A stretch of DNA of 42,808 bases from an uncultured Clostridia bacterium (GCA_946409855.1 CAMJXZ010000001.1:1-42808), one strand, 5' to 3'. Shown: positions 16,283-25,500, counted from the stretch's first letter. Numbers and translations are program-made. The notes: generated by a model from the sequence alone, not told the origin.

Positions 16283-16818
16283 TTGTTCTCCTCCAGATAC
16301 TGGTAAGGCACATGCCTGGTCAGCCATACCCCGTTCACGGACAGGAAGAAAGGATACCCGTCTTCCGCCATCTTTCCGGCGTTCACCCGGAAAACGAACG
16401 GCTTCCCGTGCCGCGTGCCCACCCTGACCGCGGTCGCCTCCTCCGCGGAGAGATGGACGTACAGCCGGGATTTGGGAACCAGCCCTTCCCGCAGGATCGA
16501 AGGCACATACTTTTCTCCCGTGCCGTGGTACAGCACGGCCGGCGGCTCAGTCTGTTTGAGTTCCACGTCCACGGGGATGGAATGGCCCTGGTTGGCCCGG
16601 ATCAGCGTGTGGTCCTCGTTGAAGGAATAGCGCTGCTTGCTGTCCGTCCGAACGATCTCCTCCAGGTCCTCCATGGTCAGGGGATGCGTTTTGCTCACGC
16701 CTTCGATCAGTTCGTTCACATCCGCCCAGCCGTGTTCGTCCAGGGTGATGCCCGCGGCTTCCGGCTGGTGCCGCAGGACCAGGGAAATAAATTTGCTTGT
16801 ATGGATCAGATCGCTCAT
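16279..16818 (-). CDS. kptA: RNA 2'-phosphotransferase (Tpt1/KptA family)
   Basis: 179 residues, the usual bacterial length, from the ATG at 16818 preceded by AAAGGAGA; a longer frame opening at 16947 overlaps the preceding gene and lacks family sequence. KptA/Tpt1 transfers an internal RNA 2'-phosphate to NAD+, giving ADP-ribose 1'',2''-cyclic phosphate; in fungi it finishes tRNA splicing. The N-terminal lobe has FISLVLRHQPEAAG (Arg16-His17) and RTDSKQRYSF (Arg63). The ADP-ribosyltransferase-like C-lobe has RANQGHS, LYHGT and KSRLYVHLS (Arg118), so the Arg-His-Arg-Arg catalytic quartet is intact. It lies in the same minus-strand run as an HD-Pnk enzyme and an RNA ligase, which suggests action on repaired RNA junctions. 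Confidence 0.93.
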   Translation of the reverse strand: MSDLIHTSKFISLVLRHQPEAAGITLDEHGWADVNELIEGVSKTHPLTMEDLEEIVRTDSKQRYSFNEDHTLIRANQGHSIPVDVELKQTEPPAVLYHGTGEKYVPSILREGLVPKSRLYVHLSAEEATAVRVGTRHGKPFVFRVNAGKMAEDGYPFFLSVNGVWLTRHVPYQYLEENK

Positions 16819-16883
16819 AAAAACCAGTCTCCTTTCAAATAACGGGTCTGCGGTGTTTCCGGTCCGGCGCGCCGGTGCCTTTT

Positions 16884-17552
16884 TTAACCGGGATCCTCCG
16901 CGCGGATCCGCACGGCGTCCGCTTCCGGCATGAGCCTTTTCATCCACCGCTCAACGGAAAGCGCCCTGTTTTCGGGGATGCCGCGGTTCACGCCGTAGAC
17001 CCGGGCGCCCGGGACGCATTCCGAAAACTCCTTCCCGACGGCGACCGCTTCCCCCACCACGCTTTCCTTGAAGCACCGGCCGCCGAAGTACAGCAGGCTG
17101 CCCGCCGATTCCGTGAGGGCCGGCTCTTCCGGCCCGAAGTCTTCCCTCCGCAGGATTTCTTTCCGGATGACCAGCTGCCGGATGAGGCAGTGGATAAAGC
17201 AGCCGCAGCCGATCTTTTTGAGGCTCTCCGGCAGCACAAGCCGCCCGATGCAGCAGCCGTTGAAGGCGCCGTCCTCCAGCAGGACGCAGCTTTCCGGAAA
17301 AACGACGTCCTCCAGGATCAGCGCGCTCCGGAAATCCTCCGCCCCGGCCCGGGAACGGCCGGCCCCGATCACCCGCACCCCTTCCGGAATCCGGAGATGC
17401 CGGACCGACAGGCGGAACCCTCCCGGCAGATAACCGCCCTTTTCCAGCGTATTGTCCGGGCCGGCGCAGAACGACACAAGCCGTCCGTCCGGACCGACCT
17501 CAAACGTTCCGCTTTCGTTGATGATTTCGGTGTTTGCGCAGTTTTCGCTCAT
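16884..17552 (-). CDS. BspA-type LRR_5 protein, short, cytoplasmic
   Basis: 222 residues without signal peptide or membrane segment. LRR_5 repeat units are visible in the middle: VRHLRIPEGVRVIG, LEDVVFPESCVLLEDGAFNGC, IGRLVLPESLKKIGCGCFIHC, IRQLVIRKEILRREDFG. The first 45 residues (EVGPDGRLVSFCAGPDN) and the last 50 (WMKRLMPEADAVRI) are non-repetitive. The ATG follows GGAAAGGA. It starts 28 bases after the larger LRR gene and ends 65 bases before kptA, so it sits in the RNA-repair transcript. Most LRR_5 proteins studied are surface adhesins; lack of an export signal here argues for an internal binding role (inference). Confidence 0.75.
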   Translation of the reverse strand: MSENCANTEIINESGTFEVGPDGRLVSFCAGPDNTLEKGGYLPGGFRLSVRHLRIPEGVRVIGAGRSRAGAEDFRSALILEDVVFPESCVLLEDGAFNGCCIGRLVLPESLKKIGCGCFIHCLIRQLVIRKEILRREDFGPEEPALTESAGSLLYFGGRCFKESVVGEAVAVGKEFSECVPGARVYGVNRGIPENRALSVERWMKRLMPEADAVRIRAEDPG

Positions 17553-17580
17553 CGCCGTTTTCCTTTCCCCCGTGTCCGCT

Positions 17581-19464
17581 TTAATCCCACAGCCGCCACA
17601 GGTACTCCTTCAGCATATCAAACCCGGCTTTCATTTCCCTGTCCGCAAACTCGTTGAGCACAGCCTGGCCGTTGTTGATTTCGCTTAGCTGTCCGTTCAG
17701 GTATCCCTGCACCATTCCCTCCGGGATGGTCTGCAGCGCCGGCTGCAGCTGCGGCTTTTCCAGGCACTGGCCGATCAGGGAGGACAGCACCCCGTCCGGA
17801 AGATCCATCCCCCTGAGTTCCGAGGCGTTTCTGAATTTGGCGGCCATTTCTTTCAGAATCCGGCTCCATTCCTCCGGTTCGACGTCCATCGGATGGGCAA
17901 AGTGTCCGTACGACAGAATCTCCAGCATCTCCGCCAGCAGATGGGGAATGTACTCGTCCAGGTTCCACACGGCTTCCGTGTAAAACCCTCTTTCCGCGCA
18001 CTCCAGCCGGTATATCTCTTCCTGTTCCGGAAACGCCCAGGGCCGGTGCGCCCAGTCCAGCCCGTACGGATCCTTCAGCAGGCTCCGGGCCCGGTGCTTC
18101 AGGTGATCCGGCAGGGCAATGCTTTCAGCGCTCAGGCCGCCGCAGCCGAAGAACACATTCCGCCCGATCACCTGAACGCTTTGCGGAATCGTGACGCGCG
18201 TTAACCCCGCGCAGCCGTTGAACGCGTCGTTTTCAATGATCTCAAGGCCGTCCGGCAATTCTACGCCGCTTAAGCCGCCGCAGCCGGCAAACGCCCGGAA
18301 ACAGATCCGCCGGAGGGACGGCGGCAAAGTGATATCCGCCAGGGAGGCGCAGCCGGCAAACGCCCCGTTGCCGATCCTTTCCGTTTTGGGCATTGCCACG
18401 GTCGTAAGACACCCGCACCCGTAAAACGAGTAGCCGTAGATATATTTTGTTCCGGGGAGCGCAGCCTCTCTCAGGCTGCCGCACCCATAAAACATTCCCT
18501 GATTCAAATAACGTACTTTTTCCGGGATCCTGACCGTTTCCAGCCGATCGCAGCCGGAAAAAGCAAATTTGCCGATTTCTTCCACGCTGTCCGGAAGGAC
18601 AACGGTTTTCACGGTCCGGCAGTTCCGGAACGCGCCGTAGGCAATTTTCCGAATGCCGTCCGGCACGACAGCCGTTTCTTCCTCCCCCGCGTACCGTTTC
18701 ACGGTGTCCCGGCCGCTCAGGATCAGGTGATGCTCATCATCGATGATTTGAAAGCTTGTCCCCGCTTCCGTCCGGGTCTTCTCCAGCCTTCCGCCGGCGC
18801 AGCGGACGGAATATTCCTGAAGGTCGGCCCGGTCCATCATCTGCTCATTGAACTCGCTGACGGAGCCATCAAACCGGAATTCTTTCAGCCGGCCGCAGTC
18901 CGAAAAATTCCCCAGCGAAATCACGGAAAGGCTGCGGGGGATGGTGACGGACGACAGCGATCCGCAATGGCACACCGCACCCGGTCCAAGCCTGAGCACA
19001 CCCTCCGGAATGACATACTCAGATTCTGTTTTCCCGGGCGGATACTGGACCAGAACGGTCCCGTCCCTGCTGTACAGCACGCCGTTCACGGACATGTATG
19101 TCGTGCTGTCGGGAGACGCGTGGATCGCCCGGAGAGAGCCGCACCGGATAAAGCCGCGGGGAGAAATCTCCGAAACGCGTTTTCCGAGCCATATCTCAGA
19201 CAGACCCGGGCAGGAAAAGAAAGTGCCCATGATGATTTTCTCAACGCCGTCCCCCACCCGCACGCTTTCCAGGCAGTCACAGTTCATGAACGATTTCACC
19301 CCGACGGACACGACGCTGTCCGGAATGATCACGCGCCGGACAGTCCGGCAGTCCGTGAACGCGCCTCTGCCGATGGCGCGGACCTGTTCCGGAATGACGA
19401 CTTCTTCCTCCTGCCCCTGATACCGGGTCAGCACGCCGTCCTCTATGACAAAATCCTGATTCAT
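17581..19464 (-). CDS. BspA-type LRR_5 protein, large, cytoplasmic
   Basis: 627 residues with no signal peptide. The N-terminus repeats DGVLTRYQGQEEEVVIPEQVRAIGRGAFTDC-style units, and about 15 LRR_5 units run to residue 475 (RRVIIPDSVVSVG, LREAALPGTKYIYGYSFYGC, LADITLPPSLRRICFRAFAGC, LTRVTIPQSVQVIG). A break near 200-250 (SFQIIDDEHHLILSG) divides two LRR blocks that each open with a similar strand, suggesting an internal duplication. The last 150 residues are helical and non-repetitive (IPHLLAEMLEILSYGHFAH, WSRILKEMAAKFRNASEL). The gene follows HD-Pnk by 74 bases in the same orientation. Role unknown; a large internal interaction surface is the safest reading. Confidence 0.82.
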   Translation of the reverse strand: MNQDFVIEDGVLTRYQGQEEEVVIPEQVRAIGRGAFTDCRTVRRVIIPDSVVSVGVKSFMNCDCLESVRVGDGVEKIIMGTFFSCPGLSEIWLGKRVSEISPRGFIRCGSLRAIHASPDSTTYMSVNGVLYSRDGTVLVQYPPGKTESEYVIPEGVLRLGPGAVCHCGSLSSVTIPRSLSVISLGNFSDCGRLKEFRFDGSVSEFNEQMMDRADLQEYSVRCAGGRLEKTRTEAGTSFQIIDDEHHLILSGRDTVKRYAGEEETAVVPDGIRKIAYGAFRNCRTVKTVVLPDSVEEIGKFAFSGCDRLETVRIPEKVRYLNQGMFYGCGSLREAALPGTKYIYGYSFYGCGCLTTVAMPKTERIGNGAFAGCASLADITLPPSLRRICFRAFAGCGGLSGVELPDGLEIIENDAFNGCAGLTRVTIPQSVQVIGRNVFFGCGGLSAESIALPDHLKHRARSLLKDPYGLDWAHRPWAFPEQEEIYRLECAERGFYTEAVWNLDEYIPHLLAEMLEILSYGHFAHPMDVEPEEWSRILKEMAAKFRNASELRGMDLPDGVLSSLIGQCLEKPQLQPALQTIPEGMVQGYLNGQLSEINNGQAVLNEFADREMKAGFDMLKEYLWRLWD

Positions 19465-19538
19465 CCCCCTGCATCCTTTCTGTGACGGCCCTTGCGTGCC
19501 GGGCCGGCTCTTTCACAAACAGACTCCCGAGGCGGTTT

Positions 19539-20708
19539 TCACACGCAGACCCATTCCACCGTCTGTGCCTCGTCCGGCATGGGCGGCACCGTTTTGTCCA
19601 GCATCCGGGCGACGGCGCTTTCCGGGACGGCGCCGGGTCTGCCAGCGTTCCGCTGCTGACGCGTCTCCGGGTCCGTCTCCAGATAGACGATCCGGACCCG
19701 GGCCCCGTACCGTTCGCACAGGCTGACGAGTTTGGCCCTGTTCTCCCTGGTCAGGCTGGTGGCGTTCCAGATGAACGGCTGCTTCCCGCGCAGATGCTCC
19801 CGGACCCGATCCCGGGCCGCCTGAACGACCGCCCCCTGTTCCTCCGTCGGCCGGACGCCCATTTCCCGCCGGATATCGTCCATGGATACCACCGGCAGGT
19901 CCGGATGATGCCGCCTGATCCAGGTATCCTTCCCGGTGCCGGGCAGGCCGGACATCATAATCACTTCTCCCCAGGTATCGTCGTACAGGCACTGGTCCGG
20001 CCCCACGTTCCGCCCGGAGAGGCAGGCCCGCGCCGTATAGCTGTTCTGAAAGCGGCAGGGGCCGCGCAGGCATCCCGCTTCCCCGGCGAGCAGCATGGAC
20101 AGCTGGATCTGCGAAAGGTATTCCTCAATATCCCCCGCGTCCCTGCCCCGGGCGTCCGCCTCGGCCAGCATGCCCGTCAGCGCCCAGGAAAAGTCCTTCG
20201 CGAGCACCCCCGCGGCAGCCGCCGTCCGGGCGCGCAAAGCCGCTTCCTCCTGATCCACCAGGTGAAACGGCACCATATGATGCCGCACCAGGGCGCAGAC
20301 GGTCTCCCGGAAGGAAAGGGCCTCCATCGTCCCGCTGAGCCCGCAGTCCCGCCAGAGGAAGATGCGGACCAGCTGACTGCCCACCGCCGCGTGATGGGGG
20401 GACACCCAGGCCCCGCCGTCCAGCCGGGTCGTCTTCGCCTTGCCCAAATCGTGCAGCACCGCCGCCAGGAACAGTTCCGTTTTTACGCGTTTATCCAGCG
20501 CGTGGAAATCAGCCTTGCGGTTCAGTTCCCCGCACACCATCCTCGTATGGGTGAGCACGTCCCCTTCCCCGTGAAACACCGGGTTCTGCGGTGTCGACTG
20601 AAGGTCCTGAAAGCAGGAAGCGGCCAGCAGGGGTCCGATCTCTTCCCAGGCGATCCGGCTGCCGGCGGAATCGGGCACGAGCCGGGCAAACCGGTGAAGC
20701 CATGTCAT
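19539..20708 (-). CDS. HD-Pnk: HD phosphoesterase fused to polynucleotide 5'-kinase
   Basis: 389 residues from the ATG at 20708; a GTG at 20714 is only 2 bases from the AAAGGAGG site, while the ATG has 8-base spacing. The N-terminal half is an HD phosphohydrolase (numbering from the GTG form): VLTHTRM, VLHDLGKAK (His88-Asp89), SPHHAAVG (107-108) and RHHMVPFH (145-146). The C-terminal half is a P-loop kinase: MMSGLPGTGKDTW with Lys262, SMDDIRREMG, FIWNATSLTRENRAKL and YLETDPETRQQRN, the pattern of T4 Pnk-like 5'-OH kinases. This architecture matches HD-Pnk, characterised from Runella slithyformis as an end-healing enzyme that removes 2',3'-cyclic or 3' phosphates and phosphorylates 5'-OH ends. 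It sits 27 bases after the RNA ligase, which would seal the healed ends. Confidence 0.9.
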   Translation of the reverse strand: MTWLHRFARLVPDSAGSRIAWEEIGPLLAASCFQDLQSTPQNPVFHGEGDVLTHTRMVCGELNRKADFHALDKRVKTELFLAAVLHDLGKAKTTRLDGGAWVSPHHAAVGSQLVRIFLWRDCGLSGTMEALSFRETVCALVRHHMVPFHLVDQEEAALRARTAAAAGVLAKDFSWALTGMLAEADARGRDAGDIEEYLSQIQLSMLLAGEAGCLRGPCRFQNSYTARACLSGRNVGPDQCLYDDTWGEVIMMSGLPGTGKDTWIRRHHPDLPVVSMDDIRREMGVRPTEEQGAVVQAARDRVREHLRGKQPFIWNATSLTRENRAKLVSLCERYGARVRIVYLETDPETRQQRNAGRPGAVPESAVARMLDKTVPPMPDEAQTVEWVCV

Positions 20709-20716
20709 TTGCACCG

Positions 20717-20724
20717 CCTCCTTT
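20717..20724 (-). promoter_or_regulatory. Shine-Dalgarno AAAGGAGG deciding the HD-Pnk start
   Basis: AAAGGAGG on the minus strand lies 2 bases before a GTG (20714) and 8 bases before an ATG (20708) in the same frame. The ATG is the likely start. Confidence 0.7.
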
Positions 20725-20735
20725 CCTCCGTCCGT

Positions 20736-21527
20736 TCAGAACAGGCTTTCCACCGGCACGGCCAGCTGGTTGGGGATGATCGGCTTGTCGATCCAGTGCT
20801 GTTCGGAAAAGTCCACGCACTGCAGGAAGGCGGAACGTACGAACTTCATCCGGTCCACAACCCGGCCGTCCTCCTCGATCTTGATGTACAGCCCTTCCAT
20901 CATCCCGGACAGCTCGGTTTCGGCGCAGGCCTTTTCCGGATCCAGGCGGAGCTTTTCCGCCGCGTCCCGCAGATGCGCCCGCTGGCTGCCGGTGGTAAAA
21001 CGGGACTGCCCCAGCAGGCCCAGCAGTTCTTCCTTCTTCTGAAAGCAGCCGTGTCCCAGCACCGGAACGGAAACCACCGGGCTTCCTTCCAGCATTTTCT
21101 TCCGCGCCGGCGTATCCAGAAAGACGCCGGTTTCCCGGTCCAGGATGTCGAACTCCAGGAAATAGTGGGGCAGCGCGTCATAAAAAACGGTATGCTTGGC
21201 GTACAGCCACTCGCCGTACATGATGTATCTTGTCCCCAGCAGGTCATACAGCTCGTCCCGGCAGGCCACGGCCCATTGCTTCATCAGGTTGAAATGGCGC
21301 TCCCGGTAGCCGCCGGTCAGGTAATGGCCCCGGCTCTGCAGCAGCAGTTCCCCGTTTCCGTCAAAGGATACGGCGGAATTTGCCCCGTCCACCTTTTCCT
21401 CCACGGTCAGGCAGCGCCCCCTGATGGACGCGAAAGGAACCTGGCTCAGGTCCTCGTCCCCCGGCTGCAGGCGCGAGCCCTCGATATGAGGGGTGCGGGG
21501 GTATTTGCGCATTTTATACGGATCCAT
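20736..21527 (-). CDS. ATP-dependent RNA ligase, Rnl2-like
   Basis: 263 residues, the size of a minimal nucleotidyltransferase domain with a short C-terminal part. Ligase motifs: I, EEKVDGAN with the AMP-accepting Lys45; III, YIMYGEWLYAKHT; IIIa, YFLEFDILD; IV, MEGLYIKIEEDG; V, a reduced DRMKFVR. The set matches the PF09414 RNA ligase family, which seals 3'-OH/5'-phosphate ends via ligase-AMP and RNA-AMP intermediates. The start has AAGGAGGG upstream. Its downstream neighbour HD-Pnk makes exactly the ends this ligase needs. The repeat element at 21543-21765 ends immediately before the ribosome site, so transcription from the upstream methyltransferase gene must pass through that element, or a promoter lies within it. 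Confidence 0.9.
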   Translation of the reverse strand: MDPYKMRKYPRTPHIEGSRLQPGDEDLSQVPFASIRGRCLTVEEKVDGANSAVSFDGNGELLLQSRGHYLTGGYRERHFNLMKQWAVACRDELYDLLGTRYIMYGEWLYAKHTVFYDALPHYFLEFDILDRETGVFLDTPARKKMLEGSPVVSVPVLGHGCFQKKEELLGLLGQSRFTTGSQRAHLRDAAEKLRLDPEKACAETELSGMMEGLYIKIEEDGRVVDRMKFVRSAFLQCVDFSEQHWIDKPIIPNQLAVPVESLF

Positions 21528-21542
21528 CGCTGATCCCTCCTT

Positions 21543-21765
21543 ATACTGATTTTCATCTAAAACATGTGCAGATGTGGGATGGATTTTGCAGAAGAATCAA
21601 GGAAGGCATCCGAAAGCGTACCCGAAGGTCGGCGAGGGCTGTGAGGGCCCGGAAAATGATCCAGTGGATCATTTTCACCGAACAGCGGGCCGGCAGGCCC
21701 CGGAAGACGCAGAGATGGCGCAAAAGGCGCCCACAGATGTGCATGGATTGGGTGAAAATCAGTAT
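21543..21765. repeat. Inverted-repeat-bounded element, copy A
   Basis: About 223 bp bounded by a perfect 13-bp terminal inverted repeat, ATACTGATTTTCA (21543-21555) and its complement (21753-21765). The arms pair imperfectly further inward (CATG..CA..TGTGGG). The core has ATCAAGGAA (21596-21604) and CCGAAAGCGTACCCG (21610-21624), both also in copy B with the same spacing, and an 11-bp perfect hairpin GAAAATGATCC-AGT-GGATCATTTTC (21652-21676). It exactly fills the gap between the methyltransferase stop codon and the RNA-ligase ribosome site. Small open frames cross it on both strands but none has a credible start context. A MITE-like element or a structured RNA are the two readings. Confidence 0.7.
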
Positions 21766-21767
21766 TA

Positions 21768-22469
21768 TTATCCGATTGCCGCCACCAGGAACAGATGTCC
21801 TTCCACGCCGTCAAAATGAAGCCTGGTGCACCCGGCATCAGCGAACAAACGCGTCAGCCTGTCCTTGGTCAGCACATGTATGTGCTCCGGGTTGCTGTCC
21901 GGCTTGGACGGAACGGTCACCACCACGTACTGCCGGGCCATGCGGACCGCCGCCAGGACGGCCTGCTCCACCGCCGGGATGTGCTCCAGCACCTCCAGCA
22001 GCGTGACGACGTCAAAGCTCCCGTCCGGAAACGGCTGCCGGCAGACGTCCTTCTGCTCCGCGTGCATCTGCGGAAAACCGCCGTCCGCCAGCTCGTTGAG
22101 GAAGACGACCCGCTTTTCCAGCAGGTCCAGGCTCGTCACCCGCACCCAGGGGAATTCCTTCATGAACGGGATCAGGAACACGCCCCGGCCGCTGCCCACG
22201 TCCAGCATCGTTTCAAAGGAAACCGAATGCAGGAACCCCAGGGTCCTTTTCGTCCGGGCCAGCGTCTGCGTGCCGGCCTTGAAAGGATAGAGCTTAAGCC
22301 CCGCCTCCTGCCCCGCCCGCACGATCCGCAGGCATTCTTCCTCCGTGCATTCGTCCGCCGTTTTCCGGGCGGTCTGCGCCGGCAGCTCCGGGACGCCCGT
22401 CCTTCTGTGATGTCCCAGGATCCAGGCGGCGGCAGTTTTCAGGTCATATTTTTCCTCAAGCGTTTCCAT
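21768..22469 (-). CDS. Class I SAM-dependent methyltransferase in the RNA-repair cluster
   Basis: 233 residues from the ATG at 22469, which has AAGGAG about 10 bases upstream; the frame opens earlier (22556) but that part overlaps the kinase gene and has no ribosome site. The Rossmann methyltransferase core is clear: motif I MLDVGSGRGVFLIPF, motif II VTSLDLLEKR, motif IV FDVVTLLEVLEHIP, then YVVVTVPSKPDSNPEHIHVL. The N-terminal 75 residues are helical and unassigned (LKTAAAWILGHHRRTG). The EVLEH segment and a later His are compatible with the metal site (ExxEH...H) of bacterial Hen1, the 3'-terminal 2'-O-methyltransferase of another RNA-repair system, but EVLEH is also common in unrelated methyltransferases. 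Substrate unproven; RNA is suggested only by context. Confidence 0.8.
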   Translation of the reverse strand: METLEEKYDLKTAAAWILGHHRRTGVPELPAQTARKTADECTEEECLRIVRAGQEAGLKLYPFKAGTQTLARTKRTLGFLHSVSFETMLDVGSGRGVFLIPFMKEFPWVRVTSLDLLEKRVVFLNELADGGFPQMHAEQKDVCRQPFPDGSFDVVTLLEVLEHIPAVEQAVLAAVRMARQYVVVTVPSKPDSNPEHIHVLTKDRLTRLFADAGCTRLHFDGVEGHLFLVAAIG

Positions 22470-22530
22470 GGGTTTCTTTCTCCTTGCTGCACACACCGGG
22501 GCTGCCCCGCGAAAGGAAGCGCCCCCAAAG

Positions 22531-25500
22531 TCAGGCGGCCGGGTCCGCCAGCTCACGGATCATCCGGACGGTCTCCTCATACGTTTTATCGATTTCCATA
22601 AAGTCAAAGCCGTTCTCCCGGGCGTACGCTTCCGCGGTGGAGCCGGGGTAGCCGTGGATCACCGGCGGCGGATTCCTCCGCCACAGCTCTTCCCGCGTCT
22701 GCCCCGGACCGGGCGTCCAGCGGTAGAACGCCAGTTCCTCGATCACCATATCCGGCTGATAGACCCAGATGTCCACCCGGCGGCTGCTGGAAACCGCCTC
22801 GCTGGATACCTGCCGCATGCCCGGCGGCAGCACCAGGAAGCGCAGGGCGGGGCAGTTGATCAGCCCGTATCCTTCGATTTCCCTGCATCCTTCCGACAGG
22901 ATGATCCACTGGACCGGCGCCAGCGTAAACGCGTCCGAAGAGATGCTGGTCAGGCTTTTGGGCACCTCGACGCCCTTCATGCCGCATTCCTGAAACGCGA
23001 ATTCCTCCACGCCCGTGAGACGGGCGGACAGCGTCAGGTCCCGCAGGGATTCACAGCTGAAAAACGCGCCCCGGCCGATCCTGTACACGCCGCTCAGGTC
23101 GATTTCCCGGAGCGAGCGGTCTCCCTCAAACGCCCATTCATCGATGGAACGGATCTGGCCTTCCGTCCTGACCGACTCCAGCTTCGGGCAGCATGAAAAA
23201 GCGTAAGCGCCGATTTCTTCCAGCGCGCCGGGGGCGTAAACTTTCCTCAGCTCATCGCACTCATAAAACTCCGTATCGTGCACCTGGCGCTGAAAACCGG
23301 ACAGGGTGATCTCCCGCACGTCAAAAAGATATACTTCCCACGTACAGGTCACCGGGCAGTTGTCCGCCACGTTGAACCAGGGCACCCGCACCGTGTCGGC
23401 CTGCTTCGTCATGTACGCGCACTCGCCCTTCAGATCAAAGCAGTCGGACCAGCTGTCAATGTCCTCAAACCGGATGTTCGATTCCCCGGCGATCCATTCC
23501 GACAGCGTTCCCTTTCTGCCGCCGATCACGAAATCGGCGGGAAAATCGGAAAACTCCGTATAGGCCCGGGCATGTTCCCCCAGCTTCGCCCCGTCGCACA
23601 GGAACTGTACCCATTGAAGGCCGGAGCATCCGTAAAAAATGCTTCCTTCCAGCACTTCAACCTGAGCCGGCACCACCAGGTATTTGAGCTTGCTCTCCAT
23701 GAAGGCGCCCCAGCCGATCCGGCGGAGGTTCTGCGGCAGCACCAGGGTTTCCATGCCGCAGCCTTCAAACGCCATCTGCGGGATTTCCGTGAGTTCTTCC
23801 GACAGCCGGATCTCCCGCAGCGCGACGCAGTCGAAAAAAATCTCCTCGTCGATCTGCCGGACGGAATCGGGCATCCACAGCCGTTCCAGATTCCGGCAGG
23901 CGCTGAATGCCCCCTGGCCGATCCGCGTCACGCCCAAGGGCAGGGTCACATCCGCCAGCCCCGTTCCTGCAAAGGCGTCATCCCCAATCAGACGGAGGCC
24001 TTTCCCCCAGGTAATTTCAGACAGTTTTTCGCAGCCCAAAAACGCGCTTTTCCCGATCTGTTCCGTTTTTTCCCCAATCCGGACCCGGACCAGGTTTTTA
24101 TTATTCGCACAGATCTGATCCGGGATGATGAAAAGCCCGTCCGGAAATTCGATTTCCGCGGCGGACGGAATCCTGACATCCTTCCCGATCGAGACGACCG
24201 GCCGCCCGTCCACCAGGGAAGGAATGACGAGCTTTTCCGCTTCGGTTTGGAGACCCGTCAGCATAAGGCCTCCTTCCGTTTCCTCAAAGGTCATTTCGCC
24301 GCCGTCGGCGAAGCGGTGCCCGCCTGCCTGCGCGTACGCGTCCTGCACGCCATCCCGCCGGCCCCAGATGAGCAGGTCCTCCCTCGCCCCGTCAAAAACG
24401 TTCAGCCCGATGGTCCGGAGTTCCTCGTTCAGATGGACCTCCCGTAAGCCCCCGCAGCCGTAAAACGCCTGGTCCCCCAGCAACCGCACGCTTTCCGGCA
24501 GCGTCACCGCCTCCAGCGTTTCGTCCCCGCGGAACGCGTCCCGTTCCACCGCCGTCACCGGGATCCCCATCACGCTTCCCGGCAGCGTCCGCCGGGCGTC
24601 CCCGCCCCGCCACTGCCGCATGATGTGGAACCCGTCCTTCCGCAGCGAATAAAGCAGCCCCTGCCCCAGCGGCAGCCCCGTGACGAAGTTCGCGATCACC
24701 GCCGTCATCACCAGCAGCGCCGCGCAGAACGCCGTCAACAGACGCCGCCGCATCCGCCGGCGCCACCGCACCTGTTCAGGCAGCGGCAAAAGATAAAGCC
24801 CCGCCCGGAACTCCTCCATCGACTGCGTCCGCTTTTCCGGCTCCACCGCCAGCGCGTTCATCAGCGCCGCGTCCTGCTTCCTGCCCAGCTTTACCTGAAG
24901 CGCCGCCGGGGATTTGAGCTCGTCCCGCCGGGCGCGCAGCAGGGATTCCTGCGGCGCTTCCCCCGTCAGCAGCTCATAGATCACCGCCGCCAGGCCGTAC
25001 ACGTCCGACCAGGGGCCCTGCCGGCCGTATTCCTTCCCATACTGCTCCACCGGCGCGTACCCGCGGGACAGGATGATCGTTTCCCCGTGCCGCTCCGTCC
25101 GCATCGCCGCCCCGAAGTCGATCAGCCGCGCCGTTCCGTCTTCCTCCACCAGGATGTTCTCCGGCTTCAGGTCCCGGTGCACCACCCCCTGCCGGTGCAG
25201 CAGCACCAGCGCGTCCATGACCGGCCGCAGGAAAGAAAGCGTCTGGGCCGGCTGAAGCTTCCGCTCCGCCGCCCATTCGTCCAGCGGGCGGCCGTGGATG
25301 TACTCCATCACGATATACGCCGTATTGTTTTCCGAAAAGAAGTCCAGCACCTTGACCACGTTCGGGATGTCGCTGAGCGACGCCAGCAGATGGCTCTCCC
25401 GCTCAAACCGAAGCCGCCCTTCCAGGAAGACCGTCTCCTGCGCTTCCACGCAGACGACCTCGTCCGACACGCCCGTGTCCCGGGTGACCAGGTCCGAGGG

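Noticed and set aside
21566..22006. Plus-strand frame through repeat copy A and the end of the methyltransferase gene
   Set aside because: It lacks a ribosome site, runs antisense into a real gene, and is very Arg/Pro-rich. The coding potential comes from the repeat's palindromes.
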